A stretch of 64,000 nt of DNA, taken from the NCBI RefSeq assembly GCF_003666685.1, contig NZ_RCIZ01000015.1, positions 1 through 64,000 of the forward strand, given 5' to 3'. A model generated the notes under the pieces. That model saw only the letters and a program-made list of their open reading frames with translations. It ran no database searches and had not been told where the DNA came from. Shown here piece by piece: positions 25,934 through 34,993 of the stretch (positions within the stretch are counted from its first letter, which is position 1; each line of letters starts with the position of its first letter). The stretch comes from Mesorhizobium sp. YM1C-6-2. Its GTDB lineage: Bacteria; Pseudomonadota; Alphaproteobacteria; Rhizobiales; Rhizobiaceae. The position numbers and the translations under genes were made by a program.

Positions 25934-26631
25934 CGTACCTCGAGCTTCGTGGCGTGAGCGCTGCCTACCAGGACGTCAATATCGTCTCGAATATCGACAT
26001 CGACGTCGACGAGCGCGAAATCGTCGCGGTTGCCGGTACGAATGGTGCGGGAAAGTCGACGATCATCAAGACAATCATGGGCTTGATGCCGCGCTGTCGC
26101 GGCACGATGACGTTTCTAGGCCACAACCTGTTCGACTATGCGGCGGAAGACCGAGTGCGGCTTGGGATCAGCTATGTGCCGCAAGTCGCCAACGTGTTTT
26201 CGTCGCTGACGGTGCTGGAGAACCTCAAGGTCGTCGAAGGCGTTCGGGACTTTCCCGGGAGATCGACTGAGATCTTTGATCTGTTCCCGGTTCTCGCCCA
26301 GCGCCGCCGTGCCCGGGCGTCGTCTCTTTCGGGCGGCGAGCGACAGCAACTCGCGCTGGCGCGCGCGCTTATGTCGAAGCCGAGTCTGATCGTCATGGAC
26401 GAACCAACCGCGGCGCTGTCGCCTGCGCTGGCCACTCAGGTTTTCACCATGGTGCGTCAGTTGCCGGACATCGGCGTGGCGGTCCTGATCGTCGAACAGC
26501 GCGCACGCCAGGCCCTTGCCGTCAGCACGCGCGGCTACATCCTCGACAGCGGCAATATCGTGATGGCCGGGCCAGCTGCCGATCTGCTTGCGGACACCCG
26601 GATGGCCGATCTTTATTTGGGGCGGGAGTGA
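25930..26631 (+). CDS. LivF-like ABC transporter ATP-binding protein
   Basis: A 233-residue ATPase that completes the importer. Walker A GTNGAGKST, SYVPQVANVFSSLTVLENL, signature LSGGERQQLALARALM, Walker B LIVMDEPTAALSP and switch IVEQRARQAL, with a C-terminus ADLYLG typical of LivF. The molybdenum-hydroxylase small-subunit gene starts 11 bases downstream, so transport and oxidation are co-transcribed. Confidence 0.93.
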   Translation: MTYLELRGVSAAYQDVNIVSNIDIDVDEREIVAVAGTNGAGKSTIIKTIMGLMPRCRGTMTFLGHNLFDYAAEDRVRLGISYVPQVANVFSSLTVLENLKVVEGVRDFPGRSTEIFDLFPVLAQRRRARASSLSGGERQQLALARALMSKPSLIVMDEPTAALSPALATQVFTMVRQLPDIGVAVLIVEQRARQALAVSTRGYILDSGNIVMAGPAADLLADTRMADLYLGRE

Positions 26632-26641
26632 CCGGCGAGCT

Positions 26642-27142
26642 ATGACGATCAATGCCAGAACCACGCTGACTTCATTTGTGGTCAACGGGGATCCGCAAGA
26701 GGTTTCCGTGACCGGCGCGCAAACGCTGCTCAATGTGTTGCGCGAGGACCTGCATCTGACCGGCACGAAATGTGGCTGTAATCAGGGTATTTGCGGCGCA
26801 TGCACGGTTCTTTGCGATGGCATGCCCATTCGGGCCTGTCTGGCTTTGGCCATGGTCGTAGACGGTCGCGACATCCTCACGGTCGAGGGTGGGAAAACCG
26901 ACCCTGTGCTGTCCGTCGTCCAGCAGGCTTTTGTGGAGACTGGCGCGGTGCAATGCGGCTTCTGTACGTCTGGCATGATCATGTCGGCGACAGCGCTTCT
27001 GATGCGGAAGCCATCGCCTGACCGGCAGGAGATTCGCGAAGAGCTGTCCGGCAATTTGTGCCGCTGCACCGGCTACGCCAAGATCTTGGATGCAGTTGCG
27101 CTCGCTGCATCCCGCCTGCCGATCCAGGAGAGTGCGACGTGA
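26642..27142 (+). CDS. Molybdenum hydroxylase small subunit, [2Fe-2S] (CoxS/XdhC-type)
   Basis: A 166-residue iron-sulfur subunit of the xanthine oxidase family. The N-terminal ferredoxin cluster uses cysteines in CGCNQGICGAC (44-54) with a further Cys near 66. The C-terminal cluster uses Cys105/108 in QCGFC and Cys140/142 in CRCTGY. Length and motifs are canonical. The start at 26642 is the first Met after the LivF stop. It overlaps the large-subunit gene and passes electrons from the molybdenum centre to the FAD subunit encoded at 31.4 kb. Confidence 0.93.
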   Translation: MTINARTTLTSFVVNGDPQEVSVTGAQTLLNVLREDLHLTGTKCGCNQGICGACTVLCDGMPIRACLALAMVVDGRDILTVEGGKTDPVLSVVQQAFVETGAVQCGFCTSGMIMSATALLMRKPSPDRQEIREELSGNLCRCTGYAKILDAVALAASRLPIQESAT

Positions 27143-29466
27143 GCCAGGTATCCGAACTAGGCGCATCCATGCCGCGGCTCGAGGCCTCTGCGAAGGCGAC
27201 TGGCGTCGCACGCTATACGGCAGACCTGGCGTTCCCAAACATGTTGCATGGCGCAGTGTTGATGAGCACCAGCGCGCATGCACGCATCAAGTCGTACGAC
27301 GTCAGTGCTGCGCGGGCTTTGCCCGGTGTCCGGGCGGTCATGACCGGAGCCGATATCCCTCGCAAGCGCTTCGGCCTGATGATAGCCGACGAGACGGCGC
27401 TGGCGATCGACAAGGTGCGCTACATCGGTGAGCCAGTTGCCGCCGTGGCTGCCATCGACCGCGAGACGGCTCTGGCGGCTGCTGAGTTGATCCAAGTAGA
27501 ATACGAGGATCTCCCCGGTGTTTTTACCCCGGACGAGGCCATGATGCCGGATGCCGCCATAGTCCACGAGACATTCGCGGCATATCCAAAGAACTTCGAC
27601 TGCATTGCCGACGGCAACGCCATATCGATTGCGCAGGTTCTGTCCGGCGACCCCGATGAAGCCTGGGCTGAGGCGGACGTGGTCGTCGAGGGGGTTTATG
27701 AAACTCAGGCGCAGTACCACGCCTATATGGAGCCGGTGGCCGCAGTCGCCGATGTCGACGGCCTCGGTCGTGTCACCGTGTGGTCGTCGACCCAGAGCGT
27801 GTTTCGCACCCAGATATGCATCGCAGAGGCGCTCGACCTGCCGCGGGCCAAGGTGCGCTCCATCAGCCCGTACGTCGGCGGCGGCTTCGGCGGAAAATCC
27901 GAGCCGGGTGTTCAGATCATCGCCGCACTTCTTGCCAGAGAGACCGGCCGTGCGGTGAAGGTCGTGCTGTCGCGCCAGGAAGACATGATGATGATGCGCT
28001 CGCGTCATCCTGCGCGGATCCATCTCAAGACCGGCGCGCGGCGTGATGGCACTATCTTGGTTCGGACAGGCAGCGTCGTGATGGATGGCGGCGCCTATGC
28101 CGACGACAGTCCGGCCGCCATGCACATGGTCCTGCACTTTCTGCGCGGGCCGTACCGTGTTCCGCATCTGAGATTCGACGGCCGGGTCCTGTACACAAAC
28201 AAGCTGCGGGCTGCGGCCTTCCGCGGAGTTGGCAACGCGCAGGCGACATTCGCCTGCGAATCTCAAATCGACGAGCTGGCCAGGAAACTCTCGCTCGATC
28301 CGATCGACTTGCGGTTGAGGAATGTGCTGCAACAGGGCGACAGCTGGCTTGGCAAACATCCGATAGGTTCGGCATCGATCGGCGAATGTCTGCAGCGTGT
28401 GCGCTCCGAATCCAATTGGGATGCTCGCCGCGCTGCGTTGGCCGAGGCCCCGACATCCAAGAGCGGCAAACGCCGCGGTCTCGGGGTCAGCAGCGTCGTC
28501 TATACCTGCGCCTATCTCTCGACCAGCGCCATCGTCCGACTACTCGATGATGGAACGGTGACGATCGCCACCGGCGCGGTCGATATCGGCCAGGGCTCAG
28601 ATACCGCGATCGCGCAGATGTGCGCCGCCGCGCTGAGGCTTCCGGTCGACTCCGTCAATATCGTGCAGGCGGACACTGACGCCACGCCATTCAACTCCGG
28701 CACCAATGCCAGCCGTATTACCTACATGCTCGGACAGGTGATCGCGCAAGCAACGGACGACATCGTCAGCCAGCTTTTCCCGCATGCCGCGGAGCTTTTG
28801 GAATGCTCGGTCGAGGACGTTGAGCTGGTTCCTGGCGGGCGCGTCGCGATCAAGGGCGTGAAGGAGCGTTTCGTATCGTTCGCGGACTGCTCTCGCCGTG
28901 CTCATTTCAAGGCGGGCGGCCCGATCATCGGCCGCGGTTCCTACGTCTTTCGCGTGGAGGAGCCGGACACCGAGCTCACCATCAACAAAGGCATGATGTC
29001 GCTCGCGGCGATCGGCACCTATGTTTTTGGTGCGCAAGTCGTCGAAACGGAAGTGGATGAGGTCACCGGCAAGGTCGAAGTTGTCGAGGCCTGGTCGGCG
29101 CACGATGTCGGCCGCGCCGTCAATCGTCAGGCGGTGGAAGGGCAGATCGAGGGTGGCCTGGTCCAGGGCATCGGCTTCGCGCTCATGGAAGAGTTGGTGT
29201 GGAGTGACGGCCAGCTCACCAATCCGAGCTTCATGGACTACAAAATTCCCTGCTCGCTGGATGCGCCCGAGAATATCCACGCGATTGTTATCGAAAATCC
29301 GGAACCGACACATCCGTTTGGAGTGAAGGGGATCGGGGAGCCGCCTGTCATCGGTATCGCCCCCGCAGTTGGGAACGCAGTCGAGCACGCCGTGAACGTC
29401 CGTGTGCGTCAGCTTCCAATCACAAGCGAACGCGTTCTGCGCTGCTTGCTCGATCGCGGGTCCTAA
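27139..29466 (+). CDS. Molybdenum hydroxylase large subunit (xanthine/aldehyde oxidase family)
   Basis: A 775-residue molybdopterin-binding subunit with a GTG start overlapping the small-subunit gene. Domain 1 (ASAKATGVARYTADL) and the cofactor-binding GGGFGGK motif are present, with AAFRG at 358-362 and the catalytic Glu734 in GVKGIGEPP. The Cys-containing AYxCSFR loop of true aerobic CO dehydrogenase is absent; AAFRGVGNAQ is the aldehyde/heterocycle hydroxylase pattern. The enzyme should therefore hydroxylate an aldehyde or N-heterocycle using water and a cytosine-dinucleotide cofactor. The companion Liv-type importer suggests a carboxylated heterocycle or aromatic substrate. The subclass is clear, the substrate is not. 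Confidence 0.9.
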   Translation: MSQVSELGASMPRLEASAKATGVARYTADLAFPNMLHGAVLMSTSAHARIKSYDVSAARALPGVRAVMTGADIPRKRFGLMIADETALAIDKVRYIGEPVAAVAAIDRETALAAAELIQVEYEDLPGVFTPDEAMMPDAAIVHETFAAYPKNFDCIADGNAISIAQVLSGDPDEAWAEADVVVEGVYETQAQYHAYMEPVAAVADVDGLGRVTVWSSTQSVFRTQICIAEALDLPRAKVRSISPYVGGGFGGKSEPGVQIIAALLARETGRAVKVVLSRQEDMMMMRSRHPARIHLKTGARRDGTILVRTGSVVMDGGAYADDSPAAMHMVLHFLRGPYRVPHLRFDGRVLYTNKLRAAAFRGVGNAQATFACESQIDELARKLSLDPIDLRLRNVLQQGDSWLGKHPIGSASIGECLQRVRSESNWDARRAALAEAPTSKSGKRRGLGVSSVVYTCAYLSTSAIVRLLDDGTVTIATGAVDIGQGSDTAIAQMCAAALRLPVDSVNIVQADTDATPFNSGTNASRITYMLGQVIAQATDDIVSQLFPHAAELLECSVEDVELVPGGRVAIKGVKERFVSFADCSRRAHFKAGGPIIGRGSYVFRVEEPDTELTINKGMMSLAAIGTYVFGAQVVETEVDEVTGKVEVVEAWSAHDVGRAVNRQAVEGQIEGGLVQGIGFALMEELVWSDGQLTNPSFMDYKIPCSLDAPENIHAIVIENPEPTHPFGVKGIGEPPVIGIAPAVGNAVEHAVNVRVRQLPITSERVLRCLLDRGS

Positions 29467-29508
29467 GCTCGTTCGCGTCTTTTTGTTTATCAATACCAGG
29501 AGGTTAGT

Positions 29509-30546
29509 ATGGCTTATGCACTCGGTGAACTGAAGCTGTTGGCTCCCGTTCCGCATCCGACGACAAATTTCGCCCCTATCTGGCTGGCGAAAGCGCTTGG
29601 CTATTCAGATGACGAAGGGCTGGATTTGCGCATCGAGTGCGTCGGGTCACCGAAGAATGCAGTCGAAGGTGTTATTGCGGGGCGCGGTGACACGACGTTT
29701 GTGAACGTTGTTTTCACCTTGCTCGCTCGCGAACGCGGAATCGGACTCCGTCCTTATTATGCCTTTGTGCGAACGCAGAACCGCGCCTTCTCGGTAGCGC
29801 GTGACAGCGCGACCAAGTCGCTGAGCGACCTGCGAGGCAAGACGATCGGGCTCCACTACGACGACCCGGAACTGCGCCAGTTTGCGAGCGCCGCGTTGAT
29901 CGGAGCATCGGTAGATCCAGACAAAGACGTTTCCTTCGTTCCCCTGCCCGGATCGCAGCTCGATGCGCCGCGGATGGCGAAGGCCATTCGTGACGGCGAG
30001 GTGGACGCGGTTTGGCAGCTTGACGTCCTAGCAGGCCTGATGGAGGCGGAGGGCGTTCCGCTGCGACTTTTGCCGTCTTCGGTTATCGATCCCCTTACCC
30101 CTTCCTCATGCTTCAACGCACGGGATGAAAACCTGGAGGCACGGCCGGATGCGTTCGGTGCGCTGGGGCGTGCCATGGCCAAGTCGACGCTGTTTGCGCT
30201 GACCAACCCAGAAGAAGCCATCAAGCTGCTTTGGAAGCGTTATCCGGAATCCGGCCCAGCCGCAGGCGAGGACCCGGCTCGGGTTTTCAAGCGTGAACTG
30301 GCCGCGCTTCGGATCCGTCTTGCCGGACATCGCGTCGACGCAATGCCGGACCCGCGTTGGGGTGCTATTTCCGTCGATGAAATGACGAAGTGGCAGGACT
30401 TCCTGCTCCAGACGAAGTCGATCGGAACCAAGCGTGACCCATCGATTTATTTCTCGGACGCCCTGGTATCGCGATTCAACGACTTCGATGCCGAAGCCGT
30501 TCGCGCTCAGGCCACGACCTTCTCGCTTGAAGAGGAAGAGGCCTAG
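29509..30546 (+). CDS. SsuA/THI5-like protein lacking a signal peptide
   Basis: A 345-residue protein resembling periplasmic sulfonate/nitrate/pyrimidine binding proteins (NMT1/THI5-like): PHPTTNFAPIWLAKALGYSDDEGLDL, VEGVIAGRGD and LSDLRGKTIGLHYDDPE. AGGAGG lies five bases before the ATG at 29509, so the start is firm, yet the N-terminus (MAYALGELKLLAPV) has no signal sequence or lipobox. No matching permease or ATPase lies nearby. It sits inside the molybdenum-hydroxylase operon between the large subunit and a hydrolase. It may be a cytoplasmic sensor, ligand carrier or an enzyme reusing the fold. Function unknown. Confidence 0.75.
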   Translation: MAYALGELKLLAPVPHPTTNFAPIWLAKALGYSDDEGLDLRIECVGSPKNAVEGVIAGRGDTTFVNVVFTLLARERGIGLRPYYAFVRTQNRAFSVARDSATKSLSDLRGKTIGLHYDDPELRQFASAALIGASVDPDKDVSFVPLPGSQLDAPRMAKAIRDGEVDAVWQLDVLAGLMEAEGVPLRLLPSSVIDPLTPSSCFNARDENLEARPDAFGALGRAMAKSTLFALTNPEEAIKLLWKRYPESGPAAGEDPARVFKRELAALRIRLAGHRVDAMPDPRWGAISVDEMTKWQDFLLQTKSIGTKRDPSIYFSDALVSRFNDFDAEAVRAQATTFSLEEEEA

Positions 30547-30550
30547 TCTC

Positions 30551-31399
30551 ATGATCGTTTATCCGTTTGAGGCTGGCGGTATCACAACCAGGGTACTCAC
30601 TGCTGGCGACACTGGCCCGGCGGTGCTCCTGCTGCACGGATTTACCTCGCGTGCGGACCGGTGGCAAAACACGGTCACCAGCATGGCGGCTCAAGGTTAT
30701 CGGGTGTTCGCACCCGATCTGCCTGGGCACGGGTTCGCCGAGAAAAGGCTGGCATCCAACCACTCGGTCTCCGGCTATCGGGATTTCGTAATCGACCTCA
30801 TGAACCGGCTCGGCATAGAGCGCGCATCATTGGTCGGAACCTCGCTCGGCGGTCATGTCCTGGCAGCGGTCGCGAAAGAGGAGCCGGATCGCGTGGAGAA
30901 TCTGGTGATGGTCTGCAGCATGGGGCTCGAAGCTCTGCCTGCCGAGAAAGTTGCGGCGATCCGTGCCGGCCTCACCGATATGAGCGTCAATGCCATACGC
31001 CAACGCCTCCTGTCCGTGTTCACCGATCCTCGTTTCGTGACCGATGAACTGGTGCGGGAAGACATGCTGATCAATACGTCGCCCGGCGCGGGGGCTAGCC
31101 TCGGCAAGTTCGGGGATTATCTCTCGTCCGGCTTCAACGATGACCTGGTCCTGGACGATCTCGTGAGTTTGGACAGCAGGTTTCCGTTGCTGATGATCTG
31201 GGGCGAGAACGACAAAATCGCACCGCCACGGATCGCCTACAATGCTCACGAACGGTTGCCGCATTCGCGCGTTGCGATGATGCGGCAGGTTGCTCACACG
31301 CCGTACATCGAGAACCCCCCCTTGTTCGAATCGATTCTCCTGAAGTTCATCCAGGGGAAGGGCGATGTAAGTTCCTCTGACGTTGAATATCGGGGATGA
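30551..31399 (+). CDS. Alpha/beta hydrolase
   Basis: A 282-residue hydrolase of the classical alpha/beta fold. Oxyanion motif HGFT at 29-32, nucleophile Ser98 in GTSLGGH, an acidic residue in WGENDKIAPP, and a His in VAHTPYIENP. It resembles meta-cleavage-product hydrolases and small esterases. It is encoded within the molybdenum-hydroxylase operon, four bases after the THI5-like gene and three before the FAD subunit, so it probably acts on the hydroxylated product or on a ring-opened derivative. Confidence 0.85.
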   Translation: MIVYPFEAGGITTRVLTAGDTGPAVLLLHGFTSRADRWQNTVTSMAAQGYRVFAPDLPGHGFAEKRLASNHSVSGYRDFVIDLMNRLGIERASLVGTSLGGHVLAAVAKEEPDRVENLVMVCSMGLEALPAEKVAAIRAGLTDMSVNAIRQRLLSVFTDPRFVTDELVREDMLINTSPGAGASLGKFGDYLSSGFNDDLVLDDLVSLDSRFPLLMIWGENDKIAPPRIAYNAHERLPHSRVAMMRQVAHTPYIENPPLFESILLKFIQGKGDVSSSDVEYRG

Positions 31400-31402
31400 C
31401 GG

Positions 31403-32281
31403 ATGGCAGAGCCTGTGGAGTTCTATGAACCGCGCACGATTGCCGAAGCGGTTGCAGTTCTAGCGTCGGTCCCGGATGCTTGCTGCCTCGCCGGCGGGCA
31501 GACGCTGGTCGCCGGCATGAATATGGGGCCGTTGTTCAGACCTCCCGCGTTGGTCAGCCTTCAGCGAATTGACGAGTTGAAAGGGATCACGCAGCGGCCC
31601 GACGGAACCGTCGTCGTCGGGGCCATGGTCACTCACCGAACCGTGGCACAGTCCGAACTGTTTGGCGGTGGACTGGAAGTCGTGCGTGAGGCAGCAGGGT
31701 GCATCGCGCATCCAGCGATCCGGACAATGGGCACTATCGGAGGATCGATCTGCCATGCCGATCCTGCAGCCGATTATCCCGCCGTTCTCATCGCGACGGA
31801 CGCCACAGTCGTGGTTACCGGGCCATCGGGGATTCGCGAGATCCCAGCGGCGGAGTTCTTCGTCGACTTCATGACAACGTCAATTGAGCCGGACGAATTG
31901 GTGACTGCCATAACGTTTCCGCCTGCGCCGGCAGACGCCGTCAGCGTGTACGAGAAGTTCACACGTGCCAGTGGCGATTTCGCAACGGTATCCGTCGCCC
32001 TGGCGCTGAGCCTGCGTCATGGCCGCTGTGAGAGCGTGCGTATCGCGCTTGGGTCATGCGGTCCGACGCCGGTACGCGCGGCAGCGGCAGAGCAGCGATT
32101 GGTGCAAACGTCCCTTGATGAATCCGATGTCCAGGACGCAGGCAGGATTCTGTGTGACGCAGCAGCGCCAATGGACGATGTGCGAGGCACTGCGGATTAC
32201 AAACTGATGCTGATACCGCGGCTGCTGGGCCGAACTATTCAGCGTGCCCAAGAGCGAGCTGTAGCCTGGCGGGTCGAATGA
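31403..32281 (+). CDS. Molybdenum hydroxylase FAD-binding subunit (CoxM type)
   Basis: A 292-residue medium subunit. The FAD-binding N-terminal domain has FYEPRTIAEAVAVLAS, AGGQTLVAGMN and TMGTIGGSICHADPAADYP, and the C-terminal CO_deh_flav_C domain includes YEKFTRASGDFATVSVALAL. It takes electrons from the [2Fe-2S] subunit and passes them to the final acceptor. It is separated from the other two subunits by the THI5-like and hydrolase genes, an unusual order that suggests those two act closely with the enzyme. Confidence 0.92.
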   Translation: MAEPVEFYEPRTIAEAVAVLASVPDACCLAGGQTLVAGMNMGPLFRPPALVSLQRIDELKGITQRPDGTVVVGAMVTHRTVAQSELFGGGLEVVREAAGCIAHPAIRTMGTIGGSICHADPAADYPAVLIATDATVVVTGPSGIREIPAAEFFVDFMTTSIEPDELVTAITFPPAPADAVSVYEKFTRASGDFATVSVALALSLRHGRCESVRIALGSCGPTPVRAAAAEQRLVQTSLDESDVQDAGRILCDAAAPMDDVRGTADYKLMLIPRLLGRTIQRAQERAVAWRVE

Positions 32282-32445
32282 GTTAGAGCGTTACAGGGCG
32301 CCCTGGGGAAAAATCCTCGTCCCACCCGGCGGTGAGGAACCACATGCGCTTTCGTCAAGGACAAACGGCGCATCGTCTCGCGCGGTCGCCTTAGTGAATA
32401 TTCCTCGGGCAGCCAAACCAAAAACGTCAATCGAAAGGTCATGAG

Positions 32446-32910
32446 ATGGAGCTCAAGGACTCGGTGAGAATACCGAAGGACCGCGAGACAGTCTGGCGGG
32501 CTCTGAATGACGCCAATGTCTTGCGTGAAGTCATTCCCGGCTGTCAGGAATTGGTGCAGGATTCGGCGGACAGTATGACCGGACAAATCGTCCTCAAGGT
32601 GGGACCCATCAAAGCCAAGTTCAGCGGCCGCGTGACATTCAGCGATGTAGTCGCACCCGAGGGCTACACTATCACGGGCGAGGGAAAGGGGGGTATCGCC
32701 GGCTTCGCTAAGGGTACCGCGCTGGTCAGGCTGGATGCGGACGGTCCGGACGCAACGGTCCTCCGCTACGACGTCAACACCGAGGTAGGCGGCAAGATTG
32801 CCCAGCTTGGCGCGCGTCTGCTCGATTCCACAGCCAAGAAGCTCGCCAAGCAGTTTTTCGATGACTTCAACAATCTCGTGAGCGACGGAGCGGCTTCTGG
32901 CTTAGCCTAG
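32446..32910 (+). CDS. CoxG-like SRPBCC-fold protein
   Basis: A 154-residue protein of the carbon monoxide dehydrogenase subunit G family. Motifs: IPKDRETVWRALNDANVLREVIPG, VKVGPIKAKFSG-type strand (here LKVGPIKAKFSGRVTF), GKGGIAGFAKG and LGARLLDSTAKKLAKQFF. Family members recruit the CO dehydrogenase to the membrane; the role beside other molybdenum hydroxylases is presumed similar. A 164-base gap, with a short CAGGGCGCCCTG palindrome, separates it from the FAD subunit. It is the last gene of the rightward operon. Confidence 0.88.
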   Translation: MELKDSVRIPKDRETVWRALNDANVLREVIPGCQELVQDSADSMTGQIVLKVGPIKAKFSGRVTFSDVVAPEGYTITGEGKGGIAGFAKGTALVRLDADGPDATVLRYDVNTEVGGKIAQLGARLLDSTAKKLAKQFFDDFNNLVSDGAASGLA

Positions 32911-32979
32911 ATGGTCGAAGAGGGTGAGGGTCGGCACTCGTAGACGCCCGCTTGCTCTTCCGCAGGTCCATTTGGCGCG

Positions 32980-34092
32980 CTACAGCGAGAGGTCGAAAAG
33001 AACTTTGACGGAGCTTGCACCCGACTTGACCATGGAGATGCCCGCCTGGAAATCCTCGAGCGGGATCCTGTGGGTGATGATGTCGTCCATCGGCAGCAGC
33101 TTCTCTTCCAGCATCCGGATCGCGATCGGATAGCAATGCGGGCTCAGATGCGAGCCGCGAATGGTCAGTTCCTTGCGATCGCCGATGATGGTCCAGTCCA
33201 CGGTCGCCGGCTGGGTGAACAAGCTGAACTCCACGAAAGTGCCGAGCTTGCGGATCATCTCGAGCCCCTGTCCGACGCCGGCCGGATTGCCCGTCGCCTC
33301 GATATAGACGTCGCAGCCATAGCCTTCGGTCATCTCCTTGACGGCCTTGACCACATCTTCGGCGCGCGGGTTCAGGCCGACATCCGCGCCGACCTGGCGC
33401 GCGGCGGCGAGGCGGTCGTCATGCAGGTCGATCGCGACGATGCGTGCCGCGCCCTTTAGTTTCGTCGCGGCCACCATGCCGAGGCCAAGGGGACCGCAGC
33501 CCGCGATGACCACCGTGTCCTGCAACTGGATGTTGCCTTGCTGGACCGCGTGGATCGCGCAGGCGAGGGGCTCGATGAAGGCGGCGTGATCCGGCGGAAT
33601 CGTATTGGGCACCTTGTAGTTTATGGCGTTGGCCGGAAACAGCATGTAGTCGGCCCAGGCGCCCGGCGTGTTCTGGCGGAAGCCGTAGACGTCGTTGATG
33701 TCGCACATCCAGTGCTGGCCGTTGCGGCAGAAGCGGCATTGGCGGCATGGGACGATCTGCTCGGAAATGACCCGATCGCCGATCTCCAGCCCGTATTTCG
33801 GCCCGGCTCCTTCGCCCAGTCCCACGACCTCGGCGATGAACTCATGACCGGCGGTGATCGGCGGCTGGCAGTAACCGCCGGGGGCGTCGGGCGTACCCCA
33901 GAACATGGGCGCGCCGAGATAGCATTTCAGGTCGCTGGCGCAGATGCCGGCATAGTGTATGCGGGCCAGCACCTCTCCCGGCCCGGCAGCCGGTACCGGC
34001 AGTTCCTCGAGCCGGTAGTCTTCGGGGCCGTGGCAGACCACGGCCCGCATCGTCCTCGGCAGGGCGCGATGCTCTGTTGTCACTTCTCCCAT
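32980..34092 (-). CDS. Zinc-dependent alcohol dehydrogenase, threitol/erythritol dehydrogenase-like
   Basis: A 370-residue medium-chain dehydrogenase. Catalytic zinc ligands lie in GICASDLK and ITAGHEF, the structural zinc site is CRQCRFCRNGQHWMC, and the NAD-binding turn is GCGPLGLG. The sequence, including GYCQPPITAGHEFIAEVVGLG and DVYGFRQNTPGAWADYM, looks like the erythritol/L-threitol dehydrogenase subgroup. It is the most downstream gene of a leftward operon with an SDR, an FCD regulator and an FAD hydroxy-acid oxidase. Polyol oxidation is likely; the precise polyol is inferred. Confidence 0.85.
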   Translation of the reverse strand: MGEVTTEHRALPRTMRAVVCHGPEDYRLEELPVPAAGPGEVLARIHYAGICASDLKCYLGAPMFWGTPDAPGGYCQPPITAGHEFIAEVVGLGEGAGPKYGLEIGDRVISEQIVPCRQCRFCRNGQHWMCDINDVYGFRQNTPGAWADYMLFPANAINYKVPNTIPPDHAAFIEPLACAIHAVQQGNIQLQDTVVIAGCGPLGLGMVAATKLKGAARIVAIDLHDDRLAAARQVGADVGLNPRAEDVVKAVKEMTEGYGCDVYIEATGNPAGVGQGLEMIRKLGTFVEFSLFTQPATVDWTIIGDRKELTIRGSHLSPHCYPIAIRMLEEKLLPMDDIITHRIPLEDFQAGISMVKSGASSVKVLFDLSL

Positions 34093-34158
34093 ATCTTCCT
34101 CCGCTGAAGCTTCACGCTAGGCTGAACAATCGTCGACGTCGCCAGAAAGGCCTGCGTC

Positions 34159-34932
34159 TCACCAGCAGGTGTAACCGCCGTCGGCGGCGACGATCGATCC
34201 GGTCAGCAGGCTGGACGCATCCGAGGCCAGAAAAAGGACGACGGAGGCGATCTCGTCCACCCGACCGACGCGGTGCATCGGCGTCTGGTCAAGCCATTCG
34301 TTGAACAGGGCCGTGTCCTGGCGGGCGAATTCGAGCAGCGGCGTGTCGATGTAGGTCGGCGCCACGGCATTGACGCGCACGCTGCGCGTCGCCCATTCGG
34401 CGGCCATCGAGCGGGTCAGGTGATGAACGCCGGCCTTGGCGGTGTTGTAATGGCTCTGCGCCTGCGGCCGGTTCACGATGGTGCCGGACATCGAACCGAC
34501 ATTGACGATAGTCCCGCTGCCTTTTTCCAGCATCAGCCGCCCGAACGATCGGCAGCAGCGGAAGACACCTGTCAGGTTGATGTCGATCATGCGCAGCCAA
34601 TCGGCATCGCTCATCAATTCGACCGGGAGACCTGCCTGCGCGATGCCGGCGTTGCAGACAAGGATGTCGGCGCTGCGGCCCGAGGCGGCCAACGCTTCCG
34701 CTACATGGTCTACGGACGCGCTGTCGGTCACGTCGAGCACGCGGGTCTCCACGCGATGGCCGCGCGCCTCCAGTGCAAGCCGGCCGTTTTCGCAGCGCTC
34801 CTCGCTGATGTCAGTCAGCACGACCGCGGCGCCCGCCTCGCTCAATGCCTCTGCGCAGGCAAGGCCTATGCCTTGGCCCGCCCCCGTCACCACGGCGGTT
34901 CGTCCGTCCAGTGCGAATTTCTTCAGATACAT
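34159..34932 (-). CDS. Short-chain dehydrogenase/reductase, polyol-dehydrogenase-like
   Basis: A 257-residue classical SDR. Cofactor motif TGAGQGIG at about 17-24, Asp at the end of strand 2 (VVLTDIS) favouring NAD, structural NNAG-equivalent CNAGIAQAG, catalytic Ser in VGSMSG and YxxxK in YNTAKAG. The C-terminus ADGGYTCW resembles D-threitol, galactitol and sorbitol dehydrogenases. It lies between the zinc dehydrogenase and the regulator, suggesting successive oxidation of a polyol or diol. Confidence 0.87.
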   Translation of the reverse strand: MYLKKFALDGRTAVVTGAGQGIGLACAEALSEAGAAVVLTDISEERCENGRLALEARGHRVETRVLDVTDSASVDHVAEALAASGRSADILVCNAGIAQAGLPVELMSDADWLRMIDINLTGVFRCCRSFGRLMLEKGSGTIVNVGSMSGTIVNRPQAQSHYNTAKAGVHHLTRSMAAEWATRSVRVNAVAPTYIDTPLLEFARQDTALFNEWLDQTPMHRVGRVDEIASVVLFLASDASSLLTGSIVAADGGYTCW

Positions 34933-34993
34933 GACTCCTCCTTTGCGTGACGCACCGCGTCCCGCCCAGCCGACTGACTGTCCTTGATGATTT

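Noticed and set aside
27139-29466. Naming the large molybdenum subunit as carbon monoxide dehydrogenase
   Set aside because: The active-site loop lacks the Cys-containing AYxCSFR motif; AAFRG is the aldehyde/heterocycle hydroxylase pattern.
32294-32305. CAGGGCGCCCTG palindrome after the FAD subunit gene
   Set aside because: Six-base arms without loop or U-run in GC-rich DNA are easily met by chance; too weak for a terminator call.
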